A DNA stretch of 64,000 nt from Bog-473 sp963781955 (lineage in GTDB: Bacteria; Actinomycetota; Acidimicrobiia; Acidimicrobiales; RAAP-2), in assembly GCA_963781955.1 (NCBI GenBank), contig CAWAHU010000001.1, positions 310,001-374,000 on the forward strand, in the 5' to 3' direction. The translations under genes were made by a program, and so were the position numbers. Below the pieces are notes generated by a model. It did not search any database. It was given only the letters and a program-made list of their open reading frames with translations, and was not told where the DNA came from. Below are positions 1 to 7,708 of the stretch, one piece after another. Position 1 is the stretch's first letter; each line of letters opens with the position of its first letter.

Positions 1-1
1 G

Positions 2-160
2 GATGGTGGTGATGTTGCGGAACATCCACTTCGGCGGAGCATTGTCCGGCATCCGATCGAACCGCTCCTCCCAGTCGATGGTCGACATCTTCTGGGCGAG
101 GCGTTGGGCAAGGACACCCAGCCCGACGAGAAGTGCCACGGCCACCAGCACTTTCTTCAT
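2..160 (-). CDS. small membrane-anchored protein, C-terminus outside window
   Basis: The first 53 codons of a minus-strand gene run off the left edge. The ATG at 160 is followed by a short basic start (MKKVLVAVALLVGLGVLAQ), a single hydrophobic segment at about residues 4-18, then a charged segment containing DWEERFDRMPDNAPPKWMF. An AGGTAGGT-like ribosome-binding sequence lies about 12 bases upstream. It looks like a one-helix, membrane-anchored small protein of unknown function. I do not recognise the family. Confidence 0.55.
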   Translation of the reverse strand, partial: MKKVLVAVALLVGLGVLAQRLAQKMSTIDWEERFDRMPDNAPPKWMFRNITTI

Positions 161-289
161 GAGCCGATCGTGACCTACCTGGGTGGCCGCGAACAGGGTC
201 CAATGTCACGGATCAGCGTTCCCGATCACCCCAGCTTCCGATCCATGCCCTGAGGCCGCCATCCTGGGCGCCCAGGACACCTATCCCCC

Positions 290-787
290 CATCCAGCTCA
301 GGTTCGGGGGCGGTCGAGATCAGGCCGCGCATCTGGTTGAGCGCTTGGGTCCTGCCCTTGCGAGCCGAGGCCGAGCAACGCGCAGAACCCGCATGGATTC
401 GACGTTTCCATTCCTCGTCTTGGCCTCCCCGGCGGCATCACCAGACAGGGCGGCGCGAGCGGCGGTGATGGCGTCTTGGGGATCGGACTTTCCCTTGCGC
501 CGGCGGCGCTGTCGATTGGGCCGGTCAACCTCGACGACGCGCACCCGCTCGGCCTGGAGGTGCCGGGTGAGCCTGGCCCCATAGGACCCAGTCCCTTCGA
601 CGCCGACCAGCTCGACCGGGCCGAAGTCGCTCAGCCACCCCAGCAGCTTCTTGTAGCCGTCCGTCGTCGTGGCGAAACTCTCGACGCCGAGCAGGGCCCC
701 TCGGTCGTCCAAAGCTGCGGCTACATGCACGTCGAGGTGCGTATCGACGCCGCCGGTGATGCCCCGTGGCAAAGTGGTCACTGTCAT
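290..787 (-). pseudogene. IS110 transposase remnant (N-terminal half, frameshifted)
   Basis: The first 130 or so residues align with the intact IS110 transposase at 6306-7364. They keep the RuvC-like DEDD residues in GGVDTHLDVH, VGVEGTGSYG and KSDPQDA. Near base 370 the frame breaks: the expected continuation (KGRTQALNQMRGLISTAPE) reads on in another frame to about 290 and then stops matching. The C-terminal Ser-containing domain is absent, so the product cannot be active. A shift plus a 3' deletion explains it best. Confidence 0.75.
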
Positions 788-1062
788 CCCTTCGTTGGTT
801 TGGGTTGGGGTGACACCGCACCGAGCGGGACGACGGACAGGACAGCGAGGGGCCTGTAGAGGCAGGCTCCTATTAGGTCACTCCGTCCGACCGGCAGGTG
901 TCGAGTGGGTGACCGGGCCAGGCCGACGGATCGTACGAAGGACAGTCCGAAAGGACGTCAGCCGGATAGTTGGAGTCAGACCTGGCCTGGGCACCCACCC
1001 ACACGCTGACCAATCCGTCCACCGAAGTGGTGGATCATTCAGCGGCCAACTCAATCCTCGCT
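788..1062 (-). ncRNA. candidate IS110 bridge RNA locus, copy A
   Basis: This non-coding 5' end of the truncated IS110 copy is conserved with 7365-7638. It contains a perfectly conserved hairpin GTCCGAAAGGAC inside a GAC/GTC outer stem. A second stem, GCTGA/TCAGC, encloses a loop that differs between the copies. The motif GCTCCTATTAGGTCAC (866-881) resembles the transposon right end. IS110-group elements are known to encode a target- and donor-specifying bridge RNA in this position. Strand and ends are inferred. Confidence 0.45.
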
Positions 1063-1079
1063 GCCGGGACGGGGTGCAG
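1063..1079 (+). repeat. dispersed repeat, right half, next to IS110 copy A
   Basis: GCCGGGACGGGGTGCAG matches the right half of the dispersed repeat. It begins exactly where the two related IS110 5' ends stop matching, so it is read as target sequence left beside the insertion. Confidence 0.45.
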
Positions 1080-1685
1080 CTACCTGCGTGCTCTGACTTC
1101 GATCCATCCATCGTCGTCCACGGCAGATTCGACCGACATTCCGGCGTCCTCGACCGCTCCGGTGAAATCGCTCGGGTTCCAGATCGAGAACCAGCGTCTT
1201 CCTCTGGGCATGTCATCGGCCCATCCTGTGACCCCGGCGGTCTTGACTGACATGCTGACGGGAGCACCCGCTCTCGCAACCCTTGCAAGTTCCCGTAGAG
1301 CCACTGCGGCGTCTTCGTAAGGGAGGTGGATCAACGAGGCGCACGCCCAGACGGCGTCGAAGGAAGCGGCACGTAACGGCAACGCTCGAAGATCGCCCTG
1401 GATGACCCGCCCATGGGCGCGAGCCCGATCGACGAATTCTCGATTCAGGTCAACTCCGATCCCCGTGTGGCCCTGAGCGGCGAAGCGAGCCAGGTCTCGT
1501 CCCGGGCCACAACCTGCGTCGAGCACCCTCGAGGAGGGCTCAAGGAGTGTTGCGAAGGCGGTGAACCGACCGGCGACCGCAGACGCACTGAAGGCGGCAA
1601 AGGCATCTGGGTCCTCGGAGTACGTGGCGACGCTGTCAGCAACCACATCACCGGAAATCCTGCCCGCAATCCCACTTGGGTCCAC
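1080..1685 (-). CDS. class I SAM-dependent methyltransferase
   Basis: This 201-aa protein has a Rossmann-type methyltransferase core. Motif I is VLDAGCGPG (residues 54-62), followed by an acidic strand end (GIGVDLN) for the ribose of SAM. A GDLRALPL segment and an FDAVWACASLIHLPY segment match motifs II and III of the Methyltransf_11 family. The product is probably cytosolic and the substrate cannot be told from sequence. It stands alone between IS110 copy A and a dispersed repeat at 1721-1750. The ATG at 1685 gives a normal family length. Confidence 0.85.
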   Translation of the reverse strand: MDPSGIAGRISGDVVADSVATYSEDPDAFAAFSASAVAGRFTAFATLLEPSSRVLDAGCGPGRDLARFAAQGHTGIGVDLNREFVDRARAHGRVIQGDLRALPLRAASFDAVWACASLIHLPYEDAAVALRELARVARAGAPVSMSVKTAGVTGWADDMPRGRRWFSIWNPSDFTGAVEDAGMSVESAVDDDGWIEVRARR

Positions 1686-1720
1686 TTACCGAAAATCTAG
1701 GAGACGCACCTCCTCCTGGG

Positions 1721-1750
1721 GGTGCCGCCGAACGCCGAGGTGGTGCGCCA
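1721..1750 (+). repeat. dispersed G/C-rich repeat, copy 1
   Basis: The core GCCGAACGCCGAGGTGGTG aligns with the family consensus. It lies just upstream of the methyltransferase start. Confidence 0.45.
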
Positions 1751-2170
1751 CTTTGGCACGCCGCACGCACTCAGTCACCCGAGGACAAACCCCGCGCTCA
1801 GGCCACCAGCCCTAGGCTCAGCTCATGGCACAGGGCGATCTACCTACGCCAAGGGGCCGCTCCCTCCAGCGCCGTAGAGAGAAACGTCAGCTCGAACTGT
1901 TGGCTCAGGCATCCGAACGGGACGAAGCAGCACCAAAAACGGCCACGGCTCACGTCAGAGTCATCGAAGATCAGGTTGACGCCGCGATCGGGGATCAGGC
2001 TGACGTCGCTGAACTGGATTGTGAGAGTCAAGAACCGGGCTCACCGATTGACGGTTTTCTACAAAGTCGTACCGGCGGTTTTCGTGTGCGAGCCGTGCCC
2101 ATTGACCAGCCGGTCGGCGAATAAGCAAATGTCACTTGGCCCGGTGCTCCGGTACCAGTCACGCTGAATC

Positions 2171-2200
2171 GGTGCCCCAGTGCGCCGGGTAGGTGACTCG
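2171..2200 (+). repeat. dispersed G/C-rich repeat, copy 2
   Basis: GGTGCCCCAGTGCGCCGGGT followed by AGGTGACTCG. It is closest to the copy at 2882-2910, so the two flank the OsmC gene. Confidence 0.55.
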
Positions 2201-2273
2201 TTCGACCCAAGGAGTGCCGGAGGCGGGAGCCGTTTGAGGCGTCTGGAGCCACCATGGCGCGGGAATCCCGTTC

Positions 2274-2786
2274 TCAGGCAGAACCGGCTTCCGAGCCAAC
2301 CGTGATCCTCGGAGTACCAGCCAGCGTCTGCAGCACGACGCAGTAGCGCTCGGTCGTGGAAACCAAGTCGGCGACTTCCTCGGGACTGGCCGAGGTCGTG
2401 AGGTCGAAATGCAGGCGAATGGCCGTGAAGCCGACCGGGGTGTCCCGTTCGATTCCAAGGGTTCCCCGGAAGTCAAGGTCGCCCTCCGCCCGGACGCTCC
2501 CGTCGACGATGAGTCCCCGGTTGATCGCGACAGAACGCAGCGTCACTCCGGCACAGGCCACCAGCGCTTGGAGGAGCATGTCGCCGGAACAGGCGAGACT
2601 ACCGTCGCCGCCGGTCGCAGGATGCAGTCCTGCCTCCACCATCGCCCGACCGGTTGCTACGGAACATGAGACCTCCTCATCTCCGAGTCTTCCGTCAGCG
2701 TGAAGTGTGATAAACGCTCGCGCTGGGTCTTCCCGGTACTGAGCTTTCAGAGGTGCCTGAGTCGCCCTGAGTTGCTCGCGGTCCAC
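2274..2786 (-). CDS. OsmC/Ohr-family protein
   Basis: This 170-aa protein fits the OsmC-like fold, whose members reduce organic hydroperoxides with a Cys pair. Both expected cysteines are visible: Cys78 in LVACAGVTL at the start of the central helix, and Cys149 in ERYCVVLQTL. The segment GDGSLACSGDMLLQALVAC matches the family's conserved helix region. No signal peptide is seen. The gene stands alone, flanked by dispersed repeats at 2171-2200 and 2882-2910. Whether it is a peroxidase or a paralog of unknown substrate is open. Confidence 0.85.
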   Translation of the reverse strand: MDREQLRATQAPLKAQYREDPARAFITLHADGRLGDEEVSCSVATGRAMVEAGLHPATGGDGSLACSGDMLLQALVACAGVTLRSVAINRGLIVDGSVRAEGDLDFRGTLGIERDTPVGFTAIRLHFDLTTSASPEEVADLVSTTERYCVVLQTLAGTPRITVGSEAGSA

Positions 2787-2881
2787 TTGGTTTCCTCCTG
2801 ATCGATCAGATAGCGGACCCTAGATCGACGGCAGCCGGGGCACTGTGAACACTCGGGGCGATGCTGCAGCCTGAACCGTTG

Positions 2882-2910
2882 GGTGCCCCAGCCGCCGGGA
2901 AGGTGGGACA
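2882..2910 (+). repeat. dispersed G/C-rich repeat, copy 3
   Basis: GGTGCCCCAGCCGCCGGGAA followed by GGTGGGACA. It lies between the divergent OsmC and VOC genes. Confidence 0.55.
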
Positions 2911-2947
2911 CCCTCCGGCGGCGAACGGAATCTGACATTCTGTGGCC

Positions 2948-3301
2948 ATGCCAGCTGAGGTGCTGTTCTCTGGAGTTCCCACGGCCAGTCTTGGACTGGC
3001 CCAGCCTTACTATGAGGCCCTTTTCGGGCGACCGGCTGATGTCCTGGTCAACGACGACGAAGTCATGTGGCGGGTTTGTGATGGCGGCTGGTTGTACGTC
3101 GTCCACAACGAGACGCACGCGGGCCATGCTCTCGTTGCTGTGGCCGTCTCCGACCTCGACCAAGTCGTTGATGAGATGACAAAGAGAGGGATCGCTCGGC
3201 CTGCGGTTGAGACTATTCCTGGCGTCGGGCGGAAGGCGCCGATCATCGATCCGGAGGGAAACACGGTGACGTTCATTCAAGTAAATGAGACCGACACCTG
3301 A
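2948..3301 (+). CDS. VOC-superfamily (glyoxalase-like) protein
   Basis: This protein of about 117 aa has the single betaalphabetabetabeta layout of the vicinal oxygen chelate superfamily. YYEALFG sits near the N-terminus, and the usual C-terminal strand appears as PIIDPEGNTVTFIQVNE, where DPEGN is the hallmark of glyoxalase/bleomycin-resistance proteins and E in the last strand is a possible metal ligand. A GTG six bases upstream (2942) is an alternative start. It is flanked by dispersed repeats on both sides (2882-2910, 3312-3356). The substrate is unknown. Confidence 0.8.
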   Translation: MPAEVLFSGVPTASLGLAQPYYEALFGRPADVLVNDDEVMWRVCDGGWLYVVHNETHAGHALVAVAVSDLDQVVDEMTKRGIARPAVETIPGVGRKAPIIDPEGNTVTFIQVNETDT

Positions 3302-3311
3302 ACAAGGAGCC

Positions 3312-3356
3312 CTGCCCCCGAACACCGGGACGGTGGGGCAGTTCGGCACGATGGGG
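3312..3356 (+). repeat. dispersed G/C-rich repeat, copy 4
   Basis: CTGCCCCCGAACACCGGGAC then GGTGGGGCAGTTCGGC. It can fold as CTGCCC/GGGCAG around CACC/GGTG with a one-sided bulge, and is one of the longest copies. It separates the VOC and RibD-like genes. Confidence 0.65.
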
Positions 3357-3417
3357 ATAGCCTCGGAAAGAGCCCGTGTAGCGTGTTGGTCGGATTCTCC
3401 TGGGATGAGGGATCTTG

Positions 3418-3960
3418 GTGGGACAGATTCGGGTGCACGAGTTCATCACCCTTGACGGTGTCATCGACACCCCATCGTGGACGATGGGCTTCGGCTTCGA
3501 TCTCAAGATGGGCGAGGCCATCGGCGGGGCCATGGATGGGTGCAGCGGCATTCTCCTCGGTCGCAACACCTACGAGATGTTCGCTCCTGTGTGGTCAGAG
3601 AGAACGGCGAAGGAGGACCCAGGCGCGCCGTTCATGAATGAGACGACCAAGTACGTCGTTTCATCGACGCTAGAAGAGGCAACCTGGGCGAACTCGAAGC
3701 TCATCGGTGGCTATGACTCGACGGTCATCCAGCGAATCAAGGACGACAACGAGGGGGGCCTCTATGTGAGCGGCAGTGGCACCTTGGTGCGGCAGCTCCT
3801 CGCCGACGGGCTGGTGGACGAGCTCCACCTCTGCGTGTATCCGGTGACTCGGGGCCCGGGTCCCCGCCTCTTCGTCAAGGAAGCAATGCTCGCCAACTGG
3901 TCACTCGTGAACCGCCAGGGCTACGAGAATGGGGTCCTGTACTTGAACTACCGCTCGTAG
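3418..3960 (+). CDS. dihydrofolate reductase / RibD C-terminal family protein
   Basis: This protein of about 180 aa belongs to the RibD_C / DHFR-like family (YyaP/YwjB type). It starts with VHEFITLDGVIDTP, carries GILLGRNTYEMF after the first helix, and has the pyridine-nucleotide loop LYVSGSGTLVRQLLADGLVDE. These proteins bind NADPH, but the physiological substrate is generally unknown. The GTG at 3418 sits about six bases after a GAGGGA ribosome-binding sequence; a TTG three bases earlier is possible. It is a single gene between dispersed repeats at 3312-3356 and 3980-4020. Confidence 0.85.
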   Translation: MGQIRVHEFITLDGVIDTPSWTMGFGFDLKMGEAIGGAMDGCSGILLGRNTYEMFAPVWSERTAKEDPGAPFMNETTKYVVSSTLEEATWANSKLIGGYDSTVIQRIKDDNEGGLYVSGSGTLVRQLLADGLVDELHLCVYPVTRGPGPRLFVKEAMLANWSLVNRQGYENGVLYLNYRS

Positions 3961-3979
3961 CTCGATCAAGAGGCCCAAA

Positions 3980-4020
3980 GGTACCCCCTACCAGTGGGGA
4001 CGGTGGAACGGTTCGGGGGC
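3980..4020 (+). repeat. dispersed G/C-rich repeat, copy 5
   Basis: It shares GGGGACGGTGG and GGTTCGG with copy 4, in the same order and spacing. It lies directly after the RibD-like gene. Confidence 0.5.
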
Positions 4021-4090
4021 CGTGCCAGAGGGTAGGCGAGGCGCGATCGACGGCGCTGTCCGAACCAGAGCCCAACAGTGCCCGCCGACG

Positions 4091-4996
4091 TCAGGTACCC
4101 GAAACTGCGTGGAACGCGACGGCGGCCGCCGTGGCCACGTTAAGTGAGTCGACCCCCTCGGTCATCGGGATCGACACCACGACATCGGAGGCTGCAATGG
4201 CTTCTCGTGTCAGGCCTGGACCTTCGGCGCCGAGTAGCAGGGCGAGGCCCTGGTGTGGACTTGGACCAGACATCCGAACCCTGAGCGCAGCGAGCTGGAC
4301 GCCGGGCACGTCCGCGGCCGTCATGGGACGGGGTGTCATGGCAGCGACGAGGAATCCAGCGTCCCGTGCCCGTTGCAGGCCAGCAGGCCAAGGGGTTAGC
4401 CGTGCGAATGGCATGTGCAGGACGTACCCAACAGATACACGGATCGATCGTCGGTAGAGCGGGTCGGCACAGGTCGGATCGAGCAGTACGCCCATCACGC
4501 CAAAGGCGGCCGCATTGCGGAACAGCGCGCCGATGTTCTCGTGGTCGTTGAGGCTCTCGAGGATCGCCACCACGGGGAAGAAGCCCGCTGCCCGGGGCAT
4601 CTGGACGGCATCAGAAAGCAAGCGCGCCGCTCTTCGCGGTGGCGGACGTTCAGCAACGGCGACCACACCTCGGTGGAGATCGAAGCCGACCGTCTCCGCC
4701 ACCGCGGCTTTGGACCCCACATAGACCGGGACACCTCGTGCCCGGGTTGCTGTGACCAGGTCACCCGAGGCGGTGACTTGATGGTCGTCGACCAGGAGCG
4801 AACGGATGCGGTAGGAGGACGTCAGCAGCCGCTCAACCGCGAGCTTCCCCTCGACAACAAAGACCGAATGCTCAGCCTCCAGGCCTGGCCGCCCGGCCGG
4901 GTCGTTGAGATCGCGGTAGAGGTCAAGTCGAGGGTCTGCAGGATCGTCCACACCGATGAGCGGACCTTGGAAGGTGCCGCGCTCGTTGCTCGACAT
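4091..4996 (-). CDS. SpoU/TrmH-family RNA 2'-O-methyltransferase
   Basis: This 301-aa protein has an N-terminal SpoU substrate-binding-like part (about residues 25-130, with EHSVFVVEGKLAVERLL) and a C-terminal SPOUT knot domain. All three SpoU motifs are visible: NDHENIGALFRNAAAFGV, LLLGAEGPGLT, and IPMTEGVDSLNVATAAAVA. It should methylate a 2'-hydroxyl in tRNA or rRNA using SAM. I chose the ATG at 4996 because the frame upstream to 5203 shows no family similarity. It lies between dispersed repeats at 3980-4020 and 5157-5190. Confidence 0.88.
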   Translation of the reverse strand: MSSNERGTFQGPLIGVDDPADPRLDLYRDLNDPAGRPGLEAEHSVFVVEGKLAVERLLTSSYRIRSLLVDDHQVTASGDLVTATRARGVPVYVGSKAAVAETVGFDLHRGVVAVAERPPPRRAARLLSDAVQMPRAAGFFPVVAILESLNDHENIGALFRNAAAFGVMGVLLDPTCADPLYRRSIRVSVGYVLHMPFARLTPWPAGLQRARDAGFLVAAMTPRPMTAADVPGVQLAALRVRMSGPSPHQGLALLLGAEGPGLTREAIAASDVVVSIPMTEGVDSLNVATAAAVAFHAVSGT

Positions 4997-5156
4997 CCCG
5001 GAGCCCACTTCGGACGGCGGCCTCACGAGTACCGCAAGGTGTTCAACGAACTGAGCCAACACGGAGAGCCGCCGCCACGATGACCCCACTGGGCCAAGAT
5101 GGCCAACCGCAACCATGTAAGCCAGGGCCGCATTCGACCCATGGTGCCACGGGCTA

Positions 5157-5190
5157 CTGCCCCCGAACGCCACACCGGGACCGGGGCATA
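5157..5190 (+). repeat. dispersed G/C-rich repeat, copy 6
   Basis: CTGCCCCCGAACGCCACACC then GGGACCGGGGCATA. It is like copy 4 but with a four-base longer loop, and lies between the divergent TrmH-like and NTF2-like genes. Confidence 0.6.
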
Positions 5191-5307
5191 TTTCGCGCGC
5201 CAAGCCAACGAGGGCGGTCAGGGCCGCCCCCGGCGTCCCGTGCCCCCCTTGCTACTTTGACGGATGCTGCAATGCCGCATTCGCCATCGGTTAGGAGGAG
5301 GGCGTCA

Positions 5308-5703
5308 ATGAGTGAGCACCCAAACGCCGCGCTCGTCCGATCAGGTTATGAAGCGATGGAACGAGGGGACGTCGCCGGGATGGTCGAACTTCTCGACGAC
5401 GACATCATCTGGCACGAGTCGACGCCTGGGATTGAGGGCGAGTACCACGGACGCGACGACGTGTTGGCCTTTCTCGGGAGGGTCTTCCAGGAGCTTGGCG
5501 TGCAGACGAACAGCATTTCCATCCACGACATCCTGGCCAATGATGATCACGCCGTGATTCTCCATACGACCACTGCTACCCGAAAGGGCCGCACCATCAC
5601 TGCCCAGTACGCCGACATCTATCACGTCCGGAACGGGAAGGCTACTGAGCATTGGCATCTTGCCGTCGACCCGAAGGCTGAGGAAGAGTTCTGGAAGGAT
5701 TGA
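5308..5703 (+). CDS. SnoaL-like / NTF2-fold protein
   Basis: This 131-aa protein has the small cone-shaped NTF2-like fold. An N-terminal helix (NAALVRSGYEAMERGDVAGM) leads to LLDDDIIWHES and the closing strands DIYHVRNGKATEHWHLAVD. Such proteins are ketosteroid-isomerase-like enzymes, polyketide cyclases or ligand-binding proteins; the specific role is unknown. The start is set by a strong AGGAGGAGGG ribosome-binding site about seven bases before the ATG. It is a single gene between repeats at 5157-5190 and 5734-5772. Confidence 0.82.
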   Translation: MSEHPNAALVRSGYEAMERGDVAGMVELLDDDIIWHESTPGIEGEYHGRDDVLAFLGRVFQELGVQTNSISIHDILANDDHAVILHTTTATRKGRTITAQYADIYHVRNGKATEHWHLAVDPKAEEEFWKD

Positions 5704-5733
5704 CATCCAGCGGGTGATCTGTCCGGAGAACAG

Positions 5734-5772
5734 GGGTGACACCTACCGCCGGGTCGTGGGTGCAGTTTGCGG
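5734..5772 (+). repeat. dispersed G/C-rich repeat, copy 7
   Basis: ACCTACCGCCGGGTCGTGGG then TGCAGTTTGCGGC. The right half matches copy 4 (GGGGCAGTTCGGC). It directly follows the NTF2-like gene. Confidence 0.5.
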
Positions 5773-5828
5773 CGGAGAGGCCCGCGTGGACGGGGCCCTG
5801 GCGCCAGCCCACCGTGACAGGCGTGGGC

Positions 5829-6131
5829 TCAGCCCCCTGGGTGGTAGTCCCCGAGGAGGGTGGTCCAGGTGACCTTCGCCGTGGCAGTTACCCCGCCCTG
5901 GGCCTGCGCCGCCGCAAGGCGGTTCTGCATGAACTCTGCATGGGCCTCACGCGATGTCCAACTTTCGACTATGAAGGCGTGCCCGGCCTCTCCCATCCCG
6001 GCGATGTGTGTGATCAGTCCAACGGGCCAGTCTCCCTTGCTCGTGTCCGGGTCGATCCCCAGTCCGGCCGTCACTGTGCGGTAGTCGGATTCAGTGACCC
6101 CGTCAAACTCCAGAATCAACATCTCAGCCAT
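5829..6131 (-). CDS. antibiotic biosynthesis monooxygenase-like small protein
   Basis: This 100-aa protein starts MAEMLILEFDGVTESDY, has a central AGHAFIVESWTSREAHAEFM and ends TTLLGDYHPGG. The EF...W.S...H..F pattern is typical of dimeric alpha+beta barrel proteins, as in ABM-domain or stress-response proteins. The start is supported by GAGGAGGGA about eight bases before the ATG. The role is unknown. A possible dispersed repeat at 5734-5772 lies beyond its 3' end. Confidence 0.65.
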   Translation of the reverse strand: MAEMLILEFDGVTESDYRTVTAGLGIDPDTSKGDWPVGLITHIAGMGEAGHAFIVESWTSREAHAEFMQNRLAAAQAQGGVTATAKVTWTTLLGDYHPGG

Positions 6132-6284
6132 CGCGTCTTCCCTCCTCGAATCGGTTCTTGACCGCTCAACTTGATAGCAGGCGAGCAGCGTTTCTGCTCG
6201 TAGGTGGCGTGTGCATACGTGGAACACCCGGACGGGCTGCTGGGTACTGCGAGAGTGTGGAGGGCGCCGACACCTGAGCGCCAA

Positions 6285-6299
6285 GGTTGTCCCAGAACG
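6285..6299 (+). repeat. dispersed repeat, left half, split by IS110 copy B
   Basis: GGTTGTCCCAGAACG matches the left half of the dispersed repeat. The matching right half (GCCGGGTAGGTGTGACAG) starts at 7639, on the other side of the IS110 element. Confidence 0.5.
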
Positions 6300-6305
6300 A
6301 TGCTC

Positions 6306-7364
6306 CTATGGATTGTCAAGAGCAAATGCTGACCTCGGTAGCTGTGCGAACACCTCCCGTGCGACGTAGCGCTTGAGGCAGCGCATCGCCTCCTTCTTGG
6401 TCCGTCCCTCCTTCATCCGGCGCTCGATGTAGTACTTGGTCCTCGGGTCGTTGACCATCCGGGTGAACACGATGTGCCAGAGGGCGGAGTTGGCCTGGCG
6501 ATCTCCGCCGCGGTTGAGTCGATGGCGGTGCTGCTTGCCGCTCGAGGCATCGAGGGGTGACACCCCGCAGAGCTTGGCGAATGTGGCCTCGTTCTTCAGG
6601 CGCTCTGGGTTGTCACCGGCGGCCACCAGGAGGGCCGAGGCGACATCGGTGCCCACCCCGTCGATGGCGTTGAGTTCTGGTGCGGTCTGCGCGACAAGGG
6701 TCTTGAGCAACCGGTCGATCTCCTTGACCTCCTCCTCGAGGGCGAGGGCCCGGCGGGCCAACGTCCGCAAGGTCAGCTTGGTGACCGTCGTCACGTCGGT
6801 CTTGGCGGTGTGGCGATAGGCACTGGCGAGGGTGAGGACCTTGTAGATGGACAGGTCACGCAGCTCGGCCCGGAGCTCCTCTGGGGCGGTCGAGACCAGG
6901 CTGCGCATCTGGTTGATGGCCTGGGTCCGGCTGCTGCGGGCCGAGCTGCGAGCGACGCGTAGGACCCGCATGGCCTCGACGTTTCCGTCTCTGGTCTTGG
7001 CGAATCCGGTGGCATCGCCCCCTTGGGCGGCCCGGGCGGCGGCCACGGCGTCTTCGGGGTCGGACTTCCCCTTGCGCCGGCGGCGCTGACGATTGGGCCG
7101 GTCCACCTCGACGACGGCGATGCCCGCTCGGTGCAGGTGCCGGGTGAGCCCCGCCCCGTAGCTGCCGGTCCCTTCGACACCCACGAGCTCGAGCGACCCG
7201 AAGGACTCGAGCCAGCCAAGCAAGGCCCGATAGCCCCTGGGCGTGGTCGAGAAGCTCTCGATGCCAAGGAGGGCTCCCCGTTCGTCGAGGGCAGCCGCCA
7301 CATGGACGTCGAGGTGCGTGTCGACCCCTCCGGTGACGCTGCGCGCGATAGTGGTCATCGTCAT
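6306..7364 (-). CDS. IS110-family transposase (DEDD)
   Basis: This 352-aa protein of normal IS110 length has an N-terminal RuvC-like domain with acidic residues Asp15 (GGVDTHLDV), Glu64 (VGVEGTGSYG), Asp102 and Asp105 (KSDPEDA). A coiled middle region follows, then the C-terminal domain with GDNPERLKNEATFAKLCGVSPLDASSGKQ, where the catalytic Ser of the family lies, and GGDRQANSALWHIVFTRM. It should catalyse strand exchange through a circular intermediate, guided by a bridge RNA. No frameshift is seen, so it may be active. Confidence 0.93.
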   Translation of the reverse strand: MTMTTIARSVTGGVDTHLDVHVAAALDERGALLGIESFSTTPRGYRALLGWLESFGSLELVGVEGTGSYGAGLTRHLHRAGIAVVEVDRPNRQRRRRKGKSDPEDAVAAARAAQGGDATGFAKTRDGNVEAMRVLRVARSSARSSRTQAINQMRSLVSTAPEELRAELRDLSIYKVLTLASAYRHTAKTDVTTVTKLTLRTLARRALALEEEVKEIDRLLKTLVAQTAPELNAIDGVGTDVASALLVAAGDNPERLKNEATFAKLCGVSPLDASSGKQHRHRLNRGGDRQANSALWHIVFTRMVNDPRTKYYIERRMKEGRTKKEAMRCLKRYVAREVFAQLPRSAFALDNP

Positions 7365-7638
7365 CTGTTCCTTTCGCTTGGGGTGGGTGACACCGCACCG
7401 CCGGGACGATGGACAGGACAGCGATGGGCCTGTGCGGCAGGCTCCTATGAGGTCACTCCGTCCGACCGGTTGGTGTCGGGTGAATGTCCGAGCCAGGCCG
7501 ACGAATCGACTTCAGGACAGTCCGAAAGGACGTCAGCCGGGATTGATGGAGTCAGACCTGGCTCGGGCACGCACCCACACGCTGACCAGTTCTGCCTCTG
7601 CAGTGGTGGACCGTCAGCGGGCTACGTCAATCCTCGCT
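7365..7638 (-). ncRNA. candidate IS110 bridge RNA locus, copy B
   Basis: This 274-base non-coding 5' end of the intact IS110 copy is closely related to 788-1062. Conserved parts are the hairpin at 7516-7534 (GTCCGAAAGGAC core) and a stem GCTGAC (7581-7586) / GTCAGC (7613-7618) around a loop that differs from copy A. GCTCCTATGAGGTCAC (7441-7456) resembles the element's own right end. CACCGCCGGGACGATGG near 7396 resembles the target repeat. This is what donor and target guides would look like. It is inferred and not shown to be transcribed. Confidence 0.5.
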
Positions 7639-7660
7639 GCCGGGTAGGTGTGACAGCCGA
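7639..7660 (+). repeat. dispersed repeat, right half, split by IS110 copy B
   Basis: GCCGGGTAGGTGTGACAG resembles the right half of copy 2 (CGCCGGGTAGGTGACTCG). It would rejoin the left half at 6285-6299 if the IS were removed. Confidence 0.5.
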
Positions 7661-7708
7661 GGAACAGATTCAGCCTTGCGCTGGATCGCGGGTCAGACTG
7701 CATGTCTC

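Larger units (their letters stand above)
290..1066 (-). mobile_element. IS110-family element, truncated copy (copy A)
   Basis: This is a decayed IS110-type element. It keeps a long non-coding 5' end (788-1062) closely matching the one in the intact copy at 6302-7638, and the first half of the transposase. The rest of the transposase and the other end are missing. The outer end lies next to GCCGGGACGGGGTGCAG at 1063-1079, which looks like half of the dispersed repeat of this region. The left limit is approximate. Confidence 0.65.
1686..2273. other. 588-base gap without a supported gene
   Basis: Two dispersed repeats lie here (1721-1750 and 2171-2200). Short frames exist on both strands (for example 1825-2124 plus and 1840-2031 minus). 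None has a recognisable domain, a good ribosome-binding site or a codon bias like its neighbours. The stretch may be a decayed gene between two repeats. Confidence 0.5.
6302..7638 (-). mobile_element. IS110-family insertion sequence, intact copy B
   Basis: A complete-looking element of about 1.34 kb with an intact transposase reading right to left. The right end is GCTCCTATGGATTGTCAA (6302-6319), which overlaps the transposase stop codon. The left end is placed where the match to copy A stops, before GCCGGG at 7639. The flanks read as the two halves of one dispersed repeat. There are no long inverted repeats and no visible target duplication, as is usual for IS110. Confidence 0.7.

Noticed and set aside
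1825..2124. A 99-codon plus-strand frame
   Set aside because: It has no similarity I recognise, no convincing ribosome-binding site, and overlaps a minus-strand frame of equal quality.
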